A DNA stretch of 64,000 nt from Bordetella genomosp. 8 (lineage in GTDB: Bacteria > Pseudomonadota > Gammaproteobacteria > Burkholderiales > Burkholderiaceae_B): the NCBI RefSeq assembly GCF_002119685.1, contig NZ_CP021108.1:5208001-5272000 (forward strand), read 5' to 3'. A program made the translations under genes and the position numbers. This document shows positions 25,742 to 35,600 of the stretch, one piece after another; positions within the stretch are counted from its first letter, which is position 1, and each line of letters starts with the position of its first letter. The notes under the pieces are model-generated. The model was not told the DNA's origin, ran no database searches, and saw only the letters and a list, made by a program, of their open reading frames with translations.

Positions 25742-27094
25742 ATGCGACGAGCGGGCAGCGCCGATCTCCCCCTGCACGGCGGCCGCGTGCCGGCCTGGCT
25801 GGGCGCGCGCATGTCGCGCCTGGGCGCGATCATCGCGCAGGCCATCGTGCACCACTACGGCCGCGATGAATTCCTGCGCCGGCTGGCGCATCCCTTCTGG
25901 TTCCAGTCCTTCGGTGCCGTCATGGGCATGGACTGGCATTCCTCCGGCATCACCACCAGCGTGATCGGCGCGCTCAAGCGTGGACTGGCGCCCATGGCGG
26001 GCGAACTGGGCATACACGTGTGCGGCGGGCGCGGGAATCACTCGCGCAAAACGCCACAGGAACTCGCGCTGATCGGCGAACGGGTGGGCGTGGACGGCGA
26101 CGCCCTGGCGCGCGCCAGCCGGCTGGTGGCGAAAGTGGACAGCGCGGCGGTGCAGGATGGCTTCGACCTGTACCTGCACGGGTTCTTCGTCACCGACGAC
26201 GGCAAGTGGACGGTGGTGCAGCAGGGCATGAACGGCGACAGCCGCACGGCCAGGCGCTATCACTGGCTGTCGGAAGGATTGAGCAGCTTCGTCGACGCGC
26301 CGCACAGCGCCATCGACGGCCCCAACCAGGGGCGCATCGTCAACCTGACCGATCCTCGCGCCGCCGCATCGCGGGGCGGACAGCTGGCGCTGCTGCGGGA
26401 TGACGGCCCGGACTTCATCGTCGCGCGGGCCGGCGAGCTGGCCTTGCCGGCCGGGCGCCCGGATGCCCGGCCGAGCAAACAGCCAGCGGCGGCGCAGCGC
26501 CAATTGTCGCTGCTGGAGCCGGAGTCGCTGGCAACCGACGATCATGCACCACCGGCCCTGCCGCACCTGGCCATGCCCGCGCATCACGACGTGCGTCCCA
26601 AGGACGTCAACCTGCGGCGCCTGCACGGCGCCCTGGCCGCCGCCGCGGAATGCGGGCCCACGGACTTCGCCGAGCTGCTGCTGGTGCCCGGTGTCGGCGC
26701 CCGCACGGTGCGCTCGCTGGCGCTGGTCGCGGAAGTCGTGCATGGCGCGCCCTGCCGGTTCACCGATCCCGCGCGCTTCTCCATGGCGCACGGCGGCAAG
26801 GACCGCCACCCCTACCCCGTACCGCTGGACGTCTACGACCAGACCATAGACGTCATGAAGACGGCGGTGCATCAGGCCAGCCTGGGCAACGAGGAAAAAC
26901 TCGATGCCCTCAAGCGCCTGGAGCGCCAGGCCCGCCAGCTGGAGCGCACGGCGCGCGGGCCGGCACTGCCGGACTTCATCGAACAGGAGCGCGCAGACTC
27001 GCCGGACTACGGCGGCCGCAGCGTGTTCGGCCTGGAAACCCGGGCCACGGTCCTGTCGGCAGGCGGCGAGGCACCCGGCAAATTCAACGATTGA
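25742..27094 (+). CDS. DUF763 domain protein with helix-hairpin-helix
   Basis: A 450-residue cytoplasmic protein matching DUF763, a family best known from archaea and thermophiles and of unproven function. The family start RRAGSADLPLHGGRVPAWLGARM is clear, followed by HVCGGRGNHSRKTPQEL, DGFDLYLHGFFV and YHWLSEGL. Near residues 300-325 lies a helix-hairpin-helix (ELLLVPGVGARTVRSLALV), a non-specific DNA-binding element. After it, AHGGKDRHPYPVP is also conserved in the family. Together this suggests a nucleic-acid enzyme or repair-related role, but that is inference. There is no clear ribosome site before ATG 25742; coupling to the upstream gene 18 bases away is likely. Confidence 0.88.
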   Translation: MRRAGSADLPLHGGRVPAWLGARMSRLGAIIAQAIVHHYGRDEFLRRLAHPFWFQSFGAVMGMDWHSSGITTSVIGALKRGLAPMAGELGIHVCGGRGNHSRKTPQELALIGERVGVDGDALARASRLVAKVDSAAVQDGFDLYLHGFFVTDDGKWTVVQQGMNGDSRTARRYHWLSEGLSSFVDAPHSAIDGPNQGRIVNLTDPRAAASRGGQLALLRDDGPDFIVARAGELALPAGRPDARPSKQPAAAQRQLSLLEPESLATDDHAPPALPHLAMPAHHDVRPKDVNLRRLHGALAAAAECGPTDFAELLLVPGVGARTVRSLALVAEVVHGAPCRFTDPARFSMAHGGKDRHPYPVPLDVYDQTIDVMKTAVHQASLGNEEKLDALKRLERQARQLERTARGPALPDFIEQERADSPDYGGRSVFGLETRATVLSAGGEAPGKFND

Positions 27095-27179
27095 TCCACC
27101 ATTCCGTTGCGCTCAGGCGACGAATGGCCTGTCATCCGGTTGTCACAAAGCACCTCGGCCGCCAAAATGAGGAGGAATC

Positions 27180-27191
27180 ATGCAGATATGA
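27180..27191 (+). other. Four-codon mini-ORF (Met-Gln-Ile-stop) with strong ribosome site, in frame with the YrbL-like gene
   Basis: AGGAGG at 27170-27175 is followed four bases later by ATG CAG ATA TGA. The ATG is in frame with the YrbL-like start at 27204, and the region between has no other stop. The downstream ATG itself has only a weak purine stretch before it. Either the original start codon is now followed by a nonsense codon, or this is a leader whose termination allows re-initiation 12 bases later. Confidence 0.55.
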
Positions 27192-27203
27192 CAAGAAAAC
27201 CGA

Positions 27204-27908
27204 ATGAGCAGCCTGCCGCTGGCGCTGGACGCGGACCTCGCCGTCCTTGATCCCGAACGAAGCGCGGACCTTTCTTCCGCCCCGGACATCGCACTGGTCC
27301 TTTCCGAGCAAATCGGATCGGGCCACGATCGCGTCGTGTGGCGCCATCCCTTGAATCGCGCGCTGGGCATCAAGGTCTCCAAGCCCGACCAGGAGCGCGA
27401 CCAGAACCTGATCGAACTGCATTACGGCATGCACCTGCAAAGGCTGGGCATTGCCAGCCGTCACCTGCCCCGCGTATACGGCTGGGTGCAAACCGACCAT
27501 GGCCCCGGGCTGGTGGTCGATCTGGTGCAACAGGCCGACGGCACGCCCTGTCCGACCTTGCCGCACGCCTTGCGCAGCGGCATGGTCAGCGAAATGGAAG
27601 CCGCCGGCATGGTGGGCGAAGCCTGCGAATGGCTGGCCGACAACGGCGTGATCCTGGCCGATCCCGGCATCAACAATGTCGTGGTGCACCGTTCCCCGGA
27701 AACGGGCCGGCCCTACCTGGCGTTCGTCGATGGCCTGGGCACGCGCAATTTCGATTTCAAGTACCGGCTGCGCTGCGCGCTGCCGGCGCTGGAACGTTGG
27801 ACGGCGCGGCACAAGGCGGACGTCTGTCGCGGGAAGTTCCTGCGCATGCTGCGCGACCGGTCGAGCCGGATGTGGGTGCCCAAGAAAACGGCCGCCGCAT
27901 TGGCCTGA
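27204..27908 (+). CDS. YrbL-like protein (PhoP regulatory network protein family)
   Basis: A 234-residue cytoplasmic protein resembling YrbL, which has a degenerate kinase-like fold and is Mg2+/PhoP-regulated in enterobacteria. After a 35-residue acidic leader the fold begins with LSEQIGSGHDRVVWRHPLN, a P-loop-like strand, then GIKVSK, with the Lys in the usual ATP-contacting place. HLQRLGIASRHLPRVYGWVQTDHGPGLVVDLV follows in overlapping pieces. The catalytic-loop position reads DNGVILADPGINNVVVH, with Asn but a modified HRD. The translational start is uncertain because of the mini-ORF at 27180. In this genus its regulation is unknown. Confidence 0.8.
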   Translation: MSSLPLALDADLAVLDPERSADLSSAPDIALVLSEQIGSGHDRVVWRHPLNRALGIKVSKPDQERDQNLIELHYGMHLQRLGIASRHLPRVYGWVQTDHGPGLVVDLVQQADGTPCPTLPHALRSGMVSEMEAAGMVGEACEWLADNGVILADPGINNVVVHRSPETGRPYLAFVDGLGTRNFDFKYRLRCALPALERWTARHKADVCRGKFLRMLRDRSSRMWVPKKTAAALA

Positions 27909-27995
27909 CGGTTCGGCGGGCTGACGGTGCCGATGGCCCCGATGGCTTCCATATGGGCCTGCTAGCCTGAAGGCCGCGCGCCGGCAGCGGCGTTT

Positions 27996-28397
27996 TCAGC
28001 TGTCGCGCAGCAGATCGTGCGAGTTCAGCAGTTCGAAGGCGATATCCGGCCGCGCGTCCAGGCAACGGCGCACCGCCGCCGGGATGGCCTTGCGCGTCAG
28101 CCGGCACAGGCCGGGACAGTCTTCCAGGCGGATGTCGAAGCCGCGCACGGTGCGCACCTCATTGGGCCCCGGGGCGATGTGCAGCCTGATCCCCAACTGG
28201 GCCTCGATGCGGCTGCCGACATGCCGCAGGTCCGCCAGGTCCTTGGCCGCTTCGATGCGCGCGATCAGGCGCTTTTCTTCCTGCTTGGTCAGCTGCAGGA
28301 TGCGCACGTCGCCGCCGGGATCGCACAGCAGGCGTTCGCGGTCGCAGACGCAGGCCCCGGGCGGGCATTCTTCACGGATGGGAAACGGCAGGTTCAT
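27996..28397 (-). CDS. Hypothetical cysteine-rich protein
   Basis: I do not recognise this 133-residue protein. Near the start is REECPPGACVCDRERLLCDP, four cysteines in about 15 residues, which could bind zinc or an iron-sulphur cluster. Two more Cys lie in EDCPGLCRLTR. The middle (QLTKQEEKRLIARIEAAKDL) is a charged helix. ATG 28397 is chosen because the sequence changes from low-quality to protein-like there. It is divergent from a DUF318/ArsP-type permease, separated by a 184-base gap that holds a 13-base direct repeat, so the two may be co-regulated. Confidence 0.72.
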   Translation of the reverse strand: MNLPFPIREECPPGACVCDRERLLCDPGGDVRILQLTKQEEKRLIARIEAAKDLADLRHVGSRIEAQLGIRLHIAPGPNEVRTVRGFDIRLEDCPGLCRLTRKAIPAAVRRCLDARPDIAFELLNSHDLLRDS

Positions 28398-28433
28398 GGA
28401 AAAAGCGGTGATGGCGGCTGGCCGCTCGCGGCA

Positions 28434-28471
28434 GGCTGTCCGAGCTGGCTGTCCGAGCTGGCTATCCAAGC
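28434..28471 (+). repeat. 13-base direct repeat in a divergent promoter region
   Basis: GGCTGTCCGAGCT is repeated exactly at 28434-28446 and 28447-28459, followed by a degenerate third copy to 28471. GCCGCTCGC occurs on both sides of the array. It lies between the cysteine-rich gene and the permease gene and could be a regulatory site or a slippage product. Confidence 0.6.
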
Positions 28472-28581
28472 CGCTCGCTCGCGGCTGGCGACCCGCGGCA
28501 ACATGATAAATCCTTCCGCGCGCCGCGCGGCCGTAAAATGGCGCCCGTCCGGCCACAGGCCACCCAGAATCCACGTCCATC

Positions 28582-29655
28582 ATGCAAACCGTGCCCGCCT
28601 CGCGACGCCCCGCCCATGCGGCAACCGGCATCGCCGTTTTCCTGCTGATCGCCATCCTCGGCCTGTTCTACGTCAAGTGGTTCCCCTATTACAACCGTGC
28701 GTTTGTCGCGGCCAGCAGCCATTCCATCGGGACATCCATCCTGATGGGCACGGCGGACAGCGCGCCGCCGCCCTCGCTGGACTCGGCCATCGGCTATGCC
28801 CTGGCCTACGGCAAGGCGATCTGGCAGGCCATGGTGTTGGGCCTGCTGCTGGGCTCCGCGGTCCAGGCCCTGCTGCCACGCCGCTGGATCGTCCGCGCGC
28901 TGGGCGGCACCGGCATGGGGAGTGTCGTCGCCGGGGGCCTGATGTCCCTGCCCGGCATGATGTGCACCTGCTGCGCCGCGCCCGTGGTGGCCGGCCTGCG
29001 CAAATGCCAGGCAGCCCCTGGCAGCGCCGTCGCGTTCTGGCTGGGCAACTCGGTCCTGAACCCCGCCACGCTGGTGTTCATGGGCTTCGTGCTGGGCTGG
29101 CAATGGTCGGGGCTGCGCCTGGCCCTGGGCATCGTCATGGTGTTCGGCCTGGGTTGGCTGCTGAACCGCATGAACGCCTCGTCGCAACGCACGGTGGACG
29201 CCGACGCGGTGCAGGCGCTGCAATCGCAGGCGATCGATAGCCAGGACGCCAATCCCTTCAAGCGCTGGGCGACCATCTTCGCGCGCATGGCGCTGCGCCT
29301 GGTGCCGGAATACATCGTGCTGGTGCTGCTGCTGGGCGCGGCGCGCGCCTGGCTGTTCCCGCACATCGGCGCCGACATCGACAACCATGTGTGGTGGATC
29401 GCCGCGCTGGCCGTGGCGGGCGCGCTGTTCGTCATTCCCACCGCGGGCGAAGTCCCCATCGTCCAGGCGATGCTGTCGCTGGGCATGGCGGCCGGTCCCG
29501 CCGCCGCGCTGCTGATGACCCTGCCGCCGATCAGCCTGCCGTCGCTGGCCATGCTGGCGCGTTCCTTCCGGCCGGTGGAGCTGGGCATCGTATTCGCCGG
29601 CGTGGTGGCCACCGGCCTGGCGGCCGGCGGCATTGCGATCGCGCTGGCGTTCTAG
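28582..29655 (+). CDS. Permease of the DUF318/ArsP type
   Basis: An inner-membrane permease of 357 residues related to ArsP/YraQ (PF03773), a group that includes organoarsenical exporters. About eight to ten membrane segments can be drawn. The conserved LPGMMCTCCAAPVVAGLRK contains the Cys pair seen in the family, and the second half repeats the pattern with PTAGEVPIVQAMLSLG and MTLPPISLPSLAML. The middle hydrophilic loop (residues about 195-225) separates the halves. The substrate is unknown; the Cys motif hints at a thiol-binding metalloid or metal. It converges on the autotransporter gene. Confidence 0.88.
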   Translation: MQTVPASRRPAHAATGIAVFLLIAILGLFYVKWFPYYNRAFVAASSHSIGTSILMGTADSAPPPSLDSAIGYALAYGKAIWQAMVLGLLLGSAVQALLPRRWIVRALGGTGMGSVVAGGLMSLPGMMCTCCAAPVVAGLRKCQAAPGSAVAFWLGNSVLNPATLVFMGFVLGWQWSGLRLALGIVMVFGLGWLLNRMNASSQRTVDADAVQALQSQAIDSQDANPFKRWATIFARMALRLVPEYIVLVLLLGAARAWLFPHIGADIDNHVWWIAALAVAGALFVIPTAGEVPIVQAMLSLGMAAGPAAALLMTLPPISLPSLAMLARSFRPVELGIVFAGVVATGLAAGGIAIALAF

Positions 29656-29682
29656 CGTCCGACGGAACGCCAGCTTCCCCCG

Positions 29683-32600
29683 TCAGAACGCCCACCTCAC
29701 GTTCAGGAATCCGGCGTTGTCCTGGCTGCCGCCGCCATGCTGGCCGCGGTAGCTCAGTCCCACCGTGGCGGACTTCGACACCGCGACTTCCGCGCCCAGC
29801 TCCGTGACCAGCGCGTCGCGCGCGATCGGCGTGCCGGCCACCGTGAAGGACGGGCCCGTGTCGAAGGCCATGGTGCGTTCGGGATCGACGTCGCCCATCG
29901 CGTGGCGCCAGCCCAGCGCCGCCCGCAGGTGCGCCGCACGGCCGGCGATATCCGTGGACCAGCCGCCGCGCACGCCCACTGTGGTGGTGGTGATGTCGTT
30001 GCTGTCGCTGTCGGCATTCAGCGCGGCCGACCCGCCGTCCTCCGAGAAACCGTGGATGCGCTGGTGGGCATAGGCGACGCCGGCGAACGGCTCCACTGTC
30101 ACCGACGGCGTGACCGGGACCGAGTATCCGATCTCGCCGAAGACCTGCCCGGTGGTGGCGGAATAATCGGCCTTCAACTGCTGGCTGGCGCTGCCCAGCG
30201 TGACATCGCGGCGTGTGCTGATGTCGCTCCAGGTGAATGACGTGCCGGCCATCACCTTGAGCGCCTGGCCATTGCGGGTCGGGAAGGCCTTGCCGCCGAA
30301 CAGCGTGACGCTGTAGTTGTCGGTATCGGCGCGCGCATCGCGGCTGTCCACCTTGATGTCGCTATCCTGGTAGCCGAATGCGGCGCCGACCCGCCAGCCG
30401 TCACGTACTTCGACGTCGCCACCGACCATGATGCCGCCCGTCTCCTGGCGATAGCTCGGCGCATTGCCATCGCCGTCCTGGTGCTGCCAGTTGCCGATGA
30501 CGTCCGCCCACACATTGCGCCGGCAGGAGAAGAAACTGCCGCCCTCGCCGGACTGCGGGCCATCGACGCAGGCACCGCCCTGGCCTACCGCGCCCGCCGC
30601 GCGCGCATCGCTATCCAGGCTGTCGTTGAAACGATGCATGGGCGTCGTGCGAGCGGTATCCGCGGTGTTCAGCAGCGCGGACACCAGCGCGGCATGGCTG
30701 TCGCCGGACAACTGGCGGAAGGCCTTGGGAACGTCCGCGCTGCTCAGGCCCAGCACCGCGTTGTACAGCGGCGAACCGGCCCCGTTCGCATTGGATGCCG
30801 CGCCTTCCTGCAGGGCCTGGGCTACCGCGCTTTCGTTGCCCGTCTGCGCCAGGTCGGGGAAATCCGTCGCATTGCGCGTGAAGTCCACCAGGACATCGTT
30901 GGGGTCGTAGCGCACGCTGGCATCGATGAACGCCAGCTGCGGCAGTTCGGTGTTGGCGAACTGCCCTTGGACCCCTTGCGCGGCGGTCAACACGGTATAG
31001 CTGTTGGTGCCGTTGTATTGGAATCCATCCGCCACGCGCAGCGTCCCGGCCAGCGTCGCGGCGCCCTGCACGCCGACCTGGCTGGCGCCCGGGGACGTCA
31101 GATCCACCTGCACGGTGCCCGACGGCAGGTTCTGGAAATTGCCCGCGACGCGCAGCGGCCCGTTGGCGGTCCCGGCGTTCACCGTACCCGCGTTGCTGAG
31201 CCCCGCGATGGTGCCGCTGCCGGCCAGCGTGCCGCCGGCATTGACCTGCACGAGTGCGGGCAGCACCGCGGGCGATGCCGCGGTCCCCAGTGCCAGCGCG
31301 CCGGCGTCGACGACCACCGTGCCGCTGAAGGGTTGCACGCCGCTGGCGGTCAGCGTGCCGGCGCCGTTCTTGACCACGGTGCCGTTGCCCGAGAGCACGC
31401 CGTTGAAGCTTCCGTCCACGTTCTGCGCGAATACCAGGTTGGCGTTGTTCGCGATGTTGCCCTGCAGGCTGGTGGTGTCGCCGATCAAGGTGCCGGCGTT
31501 CACCTGCGTGCCGCCCGTATAGCTGGACGGCTGGGTCAGCGTCAGCGCGCCCGCACCGTTTTTCACGAGCTGGCCCGCGCCAGACAGGGCGCCATTGAAG
31601 GCGCCGTCGCCGTCCTGGTCGAAACGCAGCGTGGTGCCCGCCGCGCCATTGATCGCGCCCTGCAGGCTGGTGCTGTTGCCCGCCAGCGTGCCGCCGGCGA
31701 TGGTGGTGCCGCCGCCATAGCTGCTCGCGCCGTTCAGCACCAGGGTGCCCGCGCCGGCCTTCGTCAGGCCGCCGGCGCCCGTCAACGGCTGCGCCAGCGC
31801 GAACACCTGGTCGTTGTTGCCAACCGCGATGGTGCCGCCCAGGGCGCCCAACGTAACGTTGCGCGCCGTGCCGGCATAGGCAGGGCCCGCGATCGCCAGG
31901 GTGCCGCCATCCAGCGTGACGCCGCCCGCGGTCGCGCCCAGCTGGTTGTCGGCTGAGACCTGCAGCGTGCCGGCCGCCACGGTAGTGCCGCCGCCATAGG
32001 AGTTCGCCGCCGCCAGCACCAGCGTGCCGCCATCGCCCTTCAGCAGTCCGCCGGTGCCGGTGATAGGCGTTGCGATGGTCGCGGTGGCGCCGTTGTCGAC
32101 GCGTATCGGTGTCAGCGGCGCGCTGATGTCCAGCGCACCGTTGGCGCCCGCCTGCAAGGTGTAGCCGTCCGCCAGGAATTGCATGCCCGTCAGGGATTGC
32201 GGTCCCGCGACCGTGACCGTGCCGCCGGTCCCGGCGAACGCGGCGAAGCGTCCATTCCAGGTTTGGCTCTGCGCGCCGGTAGCGTTGGTCCAGTTGGCGG
32301 TAACGCCATCCCAGGTGCCGTCGCCGCCGGCGATCTGGCCATCGGCGATGGTCTTCGTGCCGTTCCAGAACTGGATCTCTCCCGGCGTGCTTTCCACCAG
32401 CAGGTTCACCTGGTTGGGCTGGTTGGTCTGCAGCGTGAAGTTGCCGGCGGCATACCCCGCGGGCAGCGTTCCGTAGACCAGCCCGTTGTCGGTCAAGGTG
32501 CCGCCGTACTGGAACAGCCGATAGACACCGGTATTCAGCGCGCCGGCATCGATCACGTTCAGCACGCCGTCCATGGTCAGGTTGGTGGCCACGGTGACCG

Positions 32601-35600
32601 CGCTGGTGGCCGAGTTCGGCGCGCCCAGCGAGAAATCCAGCTGCGTGGCGGGCGACAGCGACAAGGCCCCGCCGAACGAGATCGGATTCAGGGGCGTGCC
32701 GGCGACCAGCCGCGCGCCGTTGGCCAGGGTGACGTCCGATGAGACGTTGCCCGACCCCGACAGCGAGGCGCCGGACGCGACGGTCAACGGACCGCCAGAC
32801 AGGCTGCCGTTGACCTCCAGCACGCCGCTGTTGACGGTCGTGCCGCCGCCGACCGTGTTCGCGCCGTTCAGGGCCAGCGTGGCGCCGCCATTCTTGACCA
32901 GCGTGCCGTTGCCGTCGATGGTGCCGTTGAAGGCGCCATTGCCGTTCTGGTCGAACACCACCGTACCCTGGTTGTGGATGACACCTTGCAGGCTCGCCGA
33001 ATCGCCGATGAGCGTGCCAGCCGCGACGGTGGTGCCGCCGGTGTAGCTGTTGGCGCCATTCAGGCGCACGCTGCCGCCGCCGTCCTTGACCACCTGGCCC
33101 GCGCCGGAGATGCCGCCGTTGAAAACGCCATTCCCGGCCTGGTCGAACACCAGCGTCGTGCCGCTCGCCGTAGCGATGCTGCCCTGCAGGCTGGCCGTGT
33201 TGCCTACCAGCGTACCTCCGGCCAGCGTGGTGCCGCCGGTATAGCTGTTCGTGCCTCCCAACGTCAGCGTGGCGCCGTCGGCCTTCACGAGCGAACCCGC
33301 GCCGCTGATGGCGCCGTTCAACTGCATATCGTTGGCGCCGGAGACGGTGAGCTGACTGCCCAGCGCGACAGCGTTGGACAGCGCCAGCGGCGCGCCCGCC
33401 TGCAGCGTGGACGGACCGGTCACCGAAAGAGTCCCGCTGCCTATCGCATTGGCATTGCCCAGGACCAGGGTCCCGTCCTGTAGGGTGGTGCCGCCGGTAT
33501 AGGTGTTGGCGCCATTCAGCGTCAACGTGCCGCTGCCCAGCTTGTCCAGCGATCCCGGTCCCGAGACCGTGCCGTTCAAGGCCAGATTGCCCGCGCCGTT
33601 CACCGCCAACGCACCGTTGGTGACCACGTCGTTCGCCAGGCTGACCGTCGCGGCGCTTTGCAGCGTCGTGCCGTCCGCGGCTTGCAAGGCGCCGCTGCCC
33701 AGCGCGGTATTGCTGCCCACGACCAGCGTGCCGCTGTTCAAAGCGGTGCCGCCGGCGTAGGTGTTGGCGCCATTGAGCGTCAGCACAGCCGGACCATTCT
33801 TCACCAACGCGCCGTTGCCGCCGACCGCGCCGTTCAAGGTCAGGTCGTTGGAGCCGGCCACCGCCACGCTGCCATCCAGTTGCACGGCATTGGGCAGCGC
33901 GATCGATGCATTGCTGTCGAGCGTGGTGCCGGCCGCGGCGATCAGCGCGCCGCCGCCCAGGGCAGCGTCGTTGCCGACGACCAGCTTGCCGGCGTTCAGC
34001 CGCGTGTCGCCCGCCTGCGTGTTGGGACCATCCAGCGTCAAGGTCGCGCCGCCATTCTTGATCAGGCCACCCGCGCCGGAGATCGCACCCGCCAGCGTCA
34101 TATCGTTGCTGCCCGCCACCGTGAGGTCGCCGTTCAGCAGGACGGCGTTGGCCAGCGACACAGGCGCCAGCGCGTCCAGCGACGTGCCCGGGGCCACGAT
34201 CAGCGATCCCGCGCCCAGGGCGGTGTCGCTGCCCACGACGATGCGGCCCGCGTCCAGGCGCGTATCGCCGGCATAGCTGTTATTGCCCGTCAGCGTGAGG
34301 TCGGCGCCGCCATTCTTGGTCAACCCACCCGTGCCCGCTATCGCATTGGACAGCGTCAGCGACGCGGCGGCATCGACGGCCAGATTGCCTTGCAGGGCGA
34401 TGGGCACATCAAGGGTAATGGGGCTGTTGCCCGCGGGATTGCTCAGCGTGGTGCCGCCGGACGCGGTCAGCGTGCCCGTGCCCAAAGCGCTGTCGTTGCC
34501 GACCGCCAGCGTGCCTGCCTGCAGCAGCGTGCCCCCCGTGTAGCTATTGGCGCCGTCCAGCGCCAAGGTGCCGACGCCGGTCTTGCCCAGCACGCCGGTG
34601 CCGGAGATGCCCTGGTTCAAGGTCAAGGTTTCCGCGGGATCCGCGATGTCGAACGTGCCGCCTCCTGCCTCCAGCGTTACCGGACGATCCATGGTCGGCA
34701 TGCCGGTGCCCGCGATGCGCAGTGTCCCGCCATCGAAGGCGACCGCGGTGCCCGCGGCGCCCAGCGCGGTGTCGGCGGCGATCTGCGTCACGCCGCCTTC
34801 CAGGCGCGTGCCCCCTGCATACGTGTTCACGCCATCCAGGATGAGCGTGCCGGTATCGCGCTTGGCCACGGCGCCCGCGCCGACGATCGGCGCGGTGATG
34901 GTCGCGGTCAGGCCGGGTTCGACGCGGATGGCGGTGTAGCCGTCGGCATCGTTGACCGCGTTCAATTGCCCGGTGCCCGTGCTGGCGATCACATAACCAT
35001 CCGTGGAAAACTGCAGGCCCGTGATGTTCTGCGTGCCATCCACGGTCACAGTACCGGCCTGGCCCTGGAACACTGCATAGCGGCCGCCCCAGCCGGCATC
35101 CAGCGTCGCGGTGGCGTCGGTCCAGTTGCCATTCGCGTTGTTCCAGGTGCCGGTTCCGCCTGTGATGGCGCCATCGTCCGGCGTCGCGCCGTTGTCCCAG
35201 AACTGGATTTCGCCGGCCACCCGCTGGTTCAACAGGCTGACCTGACCCGCCGACGCGGTCAACAGGGACAGGTTGGCGGGGTCGACGCCGGCAGGCAGAC
35301 TGCCCAGCGCCAGGCCGTTGTTCTGCAACGCGCCGCCGTAGTTGATCAATCGGTAGACACCCGTGCCGAAGCCGCCGGCATCGCTGACGTTCAAGGTGCC
35401 GTCCAGCGTCAGGTTGCCGGCGACGTTCAACAGTCCGCCATTGCTGGCCGAGCCCAGGCGCGCATCCAGTTGCGAATTGGACGACAGCGACAGCGATCCC
35501 ACCGTCAGCGCGCCCCGCGTCGAATCCAGCGCCAGATGCGCGCCATCGGCCAGGCTGACGGCGCCGGTGGCCTGGCCGCTGCCGCCCAGGGTTGCACCGT

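Noticed and set aside
24422..26872. An 816-codon minus-strand open frame opposite the DUF1275 and DUF763 genes
   Set aside because: Composition is His/Gln/Arg-rich with no motif, and the plus strand holds three recognisable genes.
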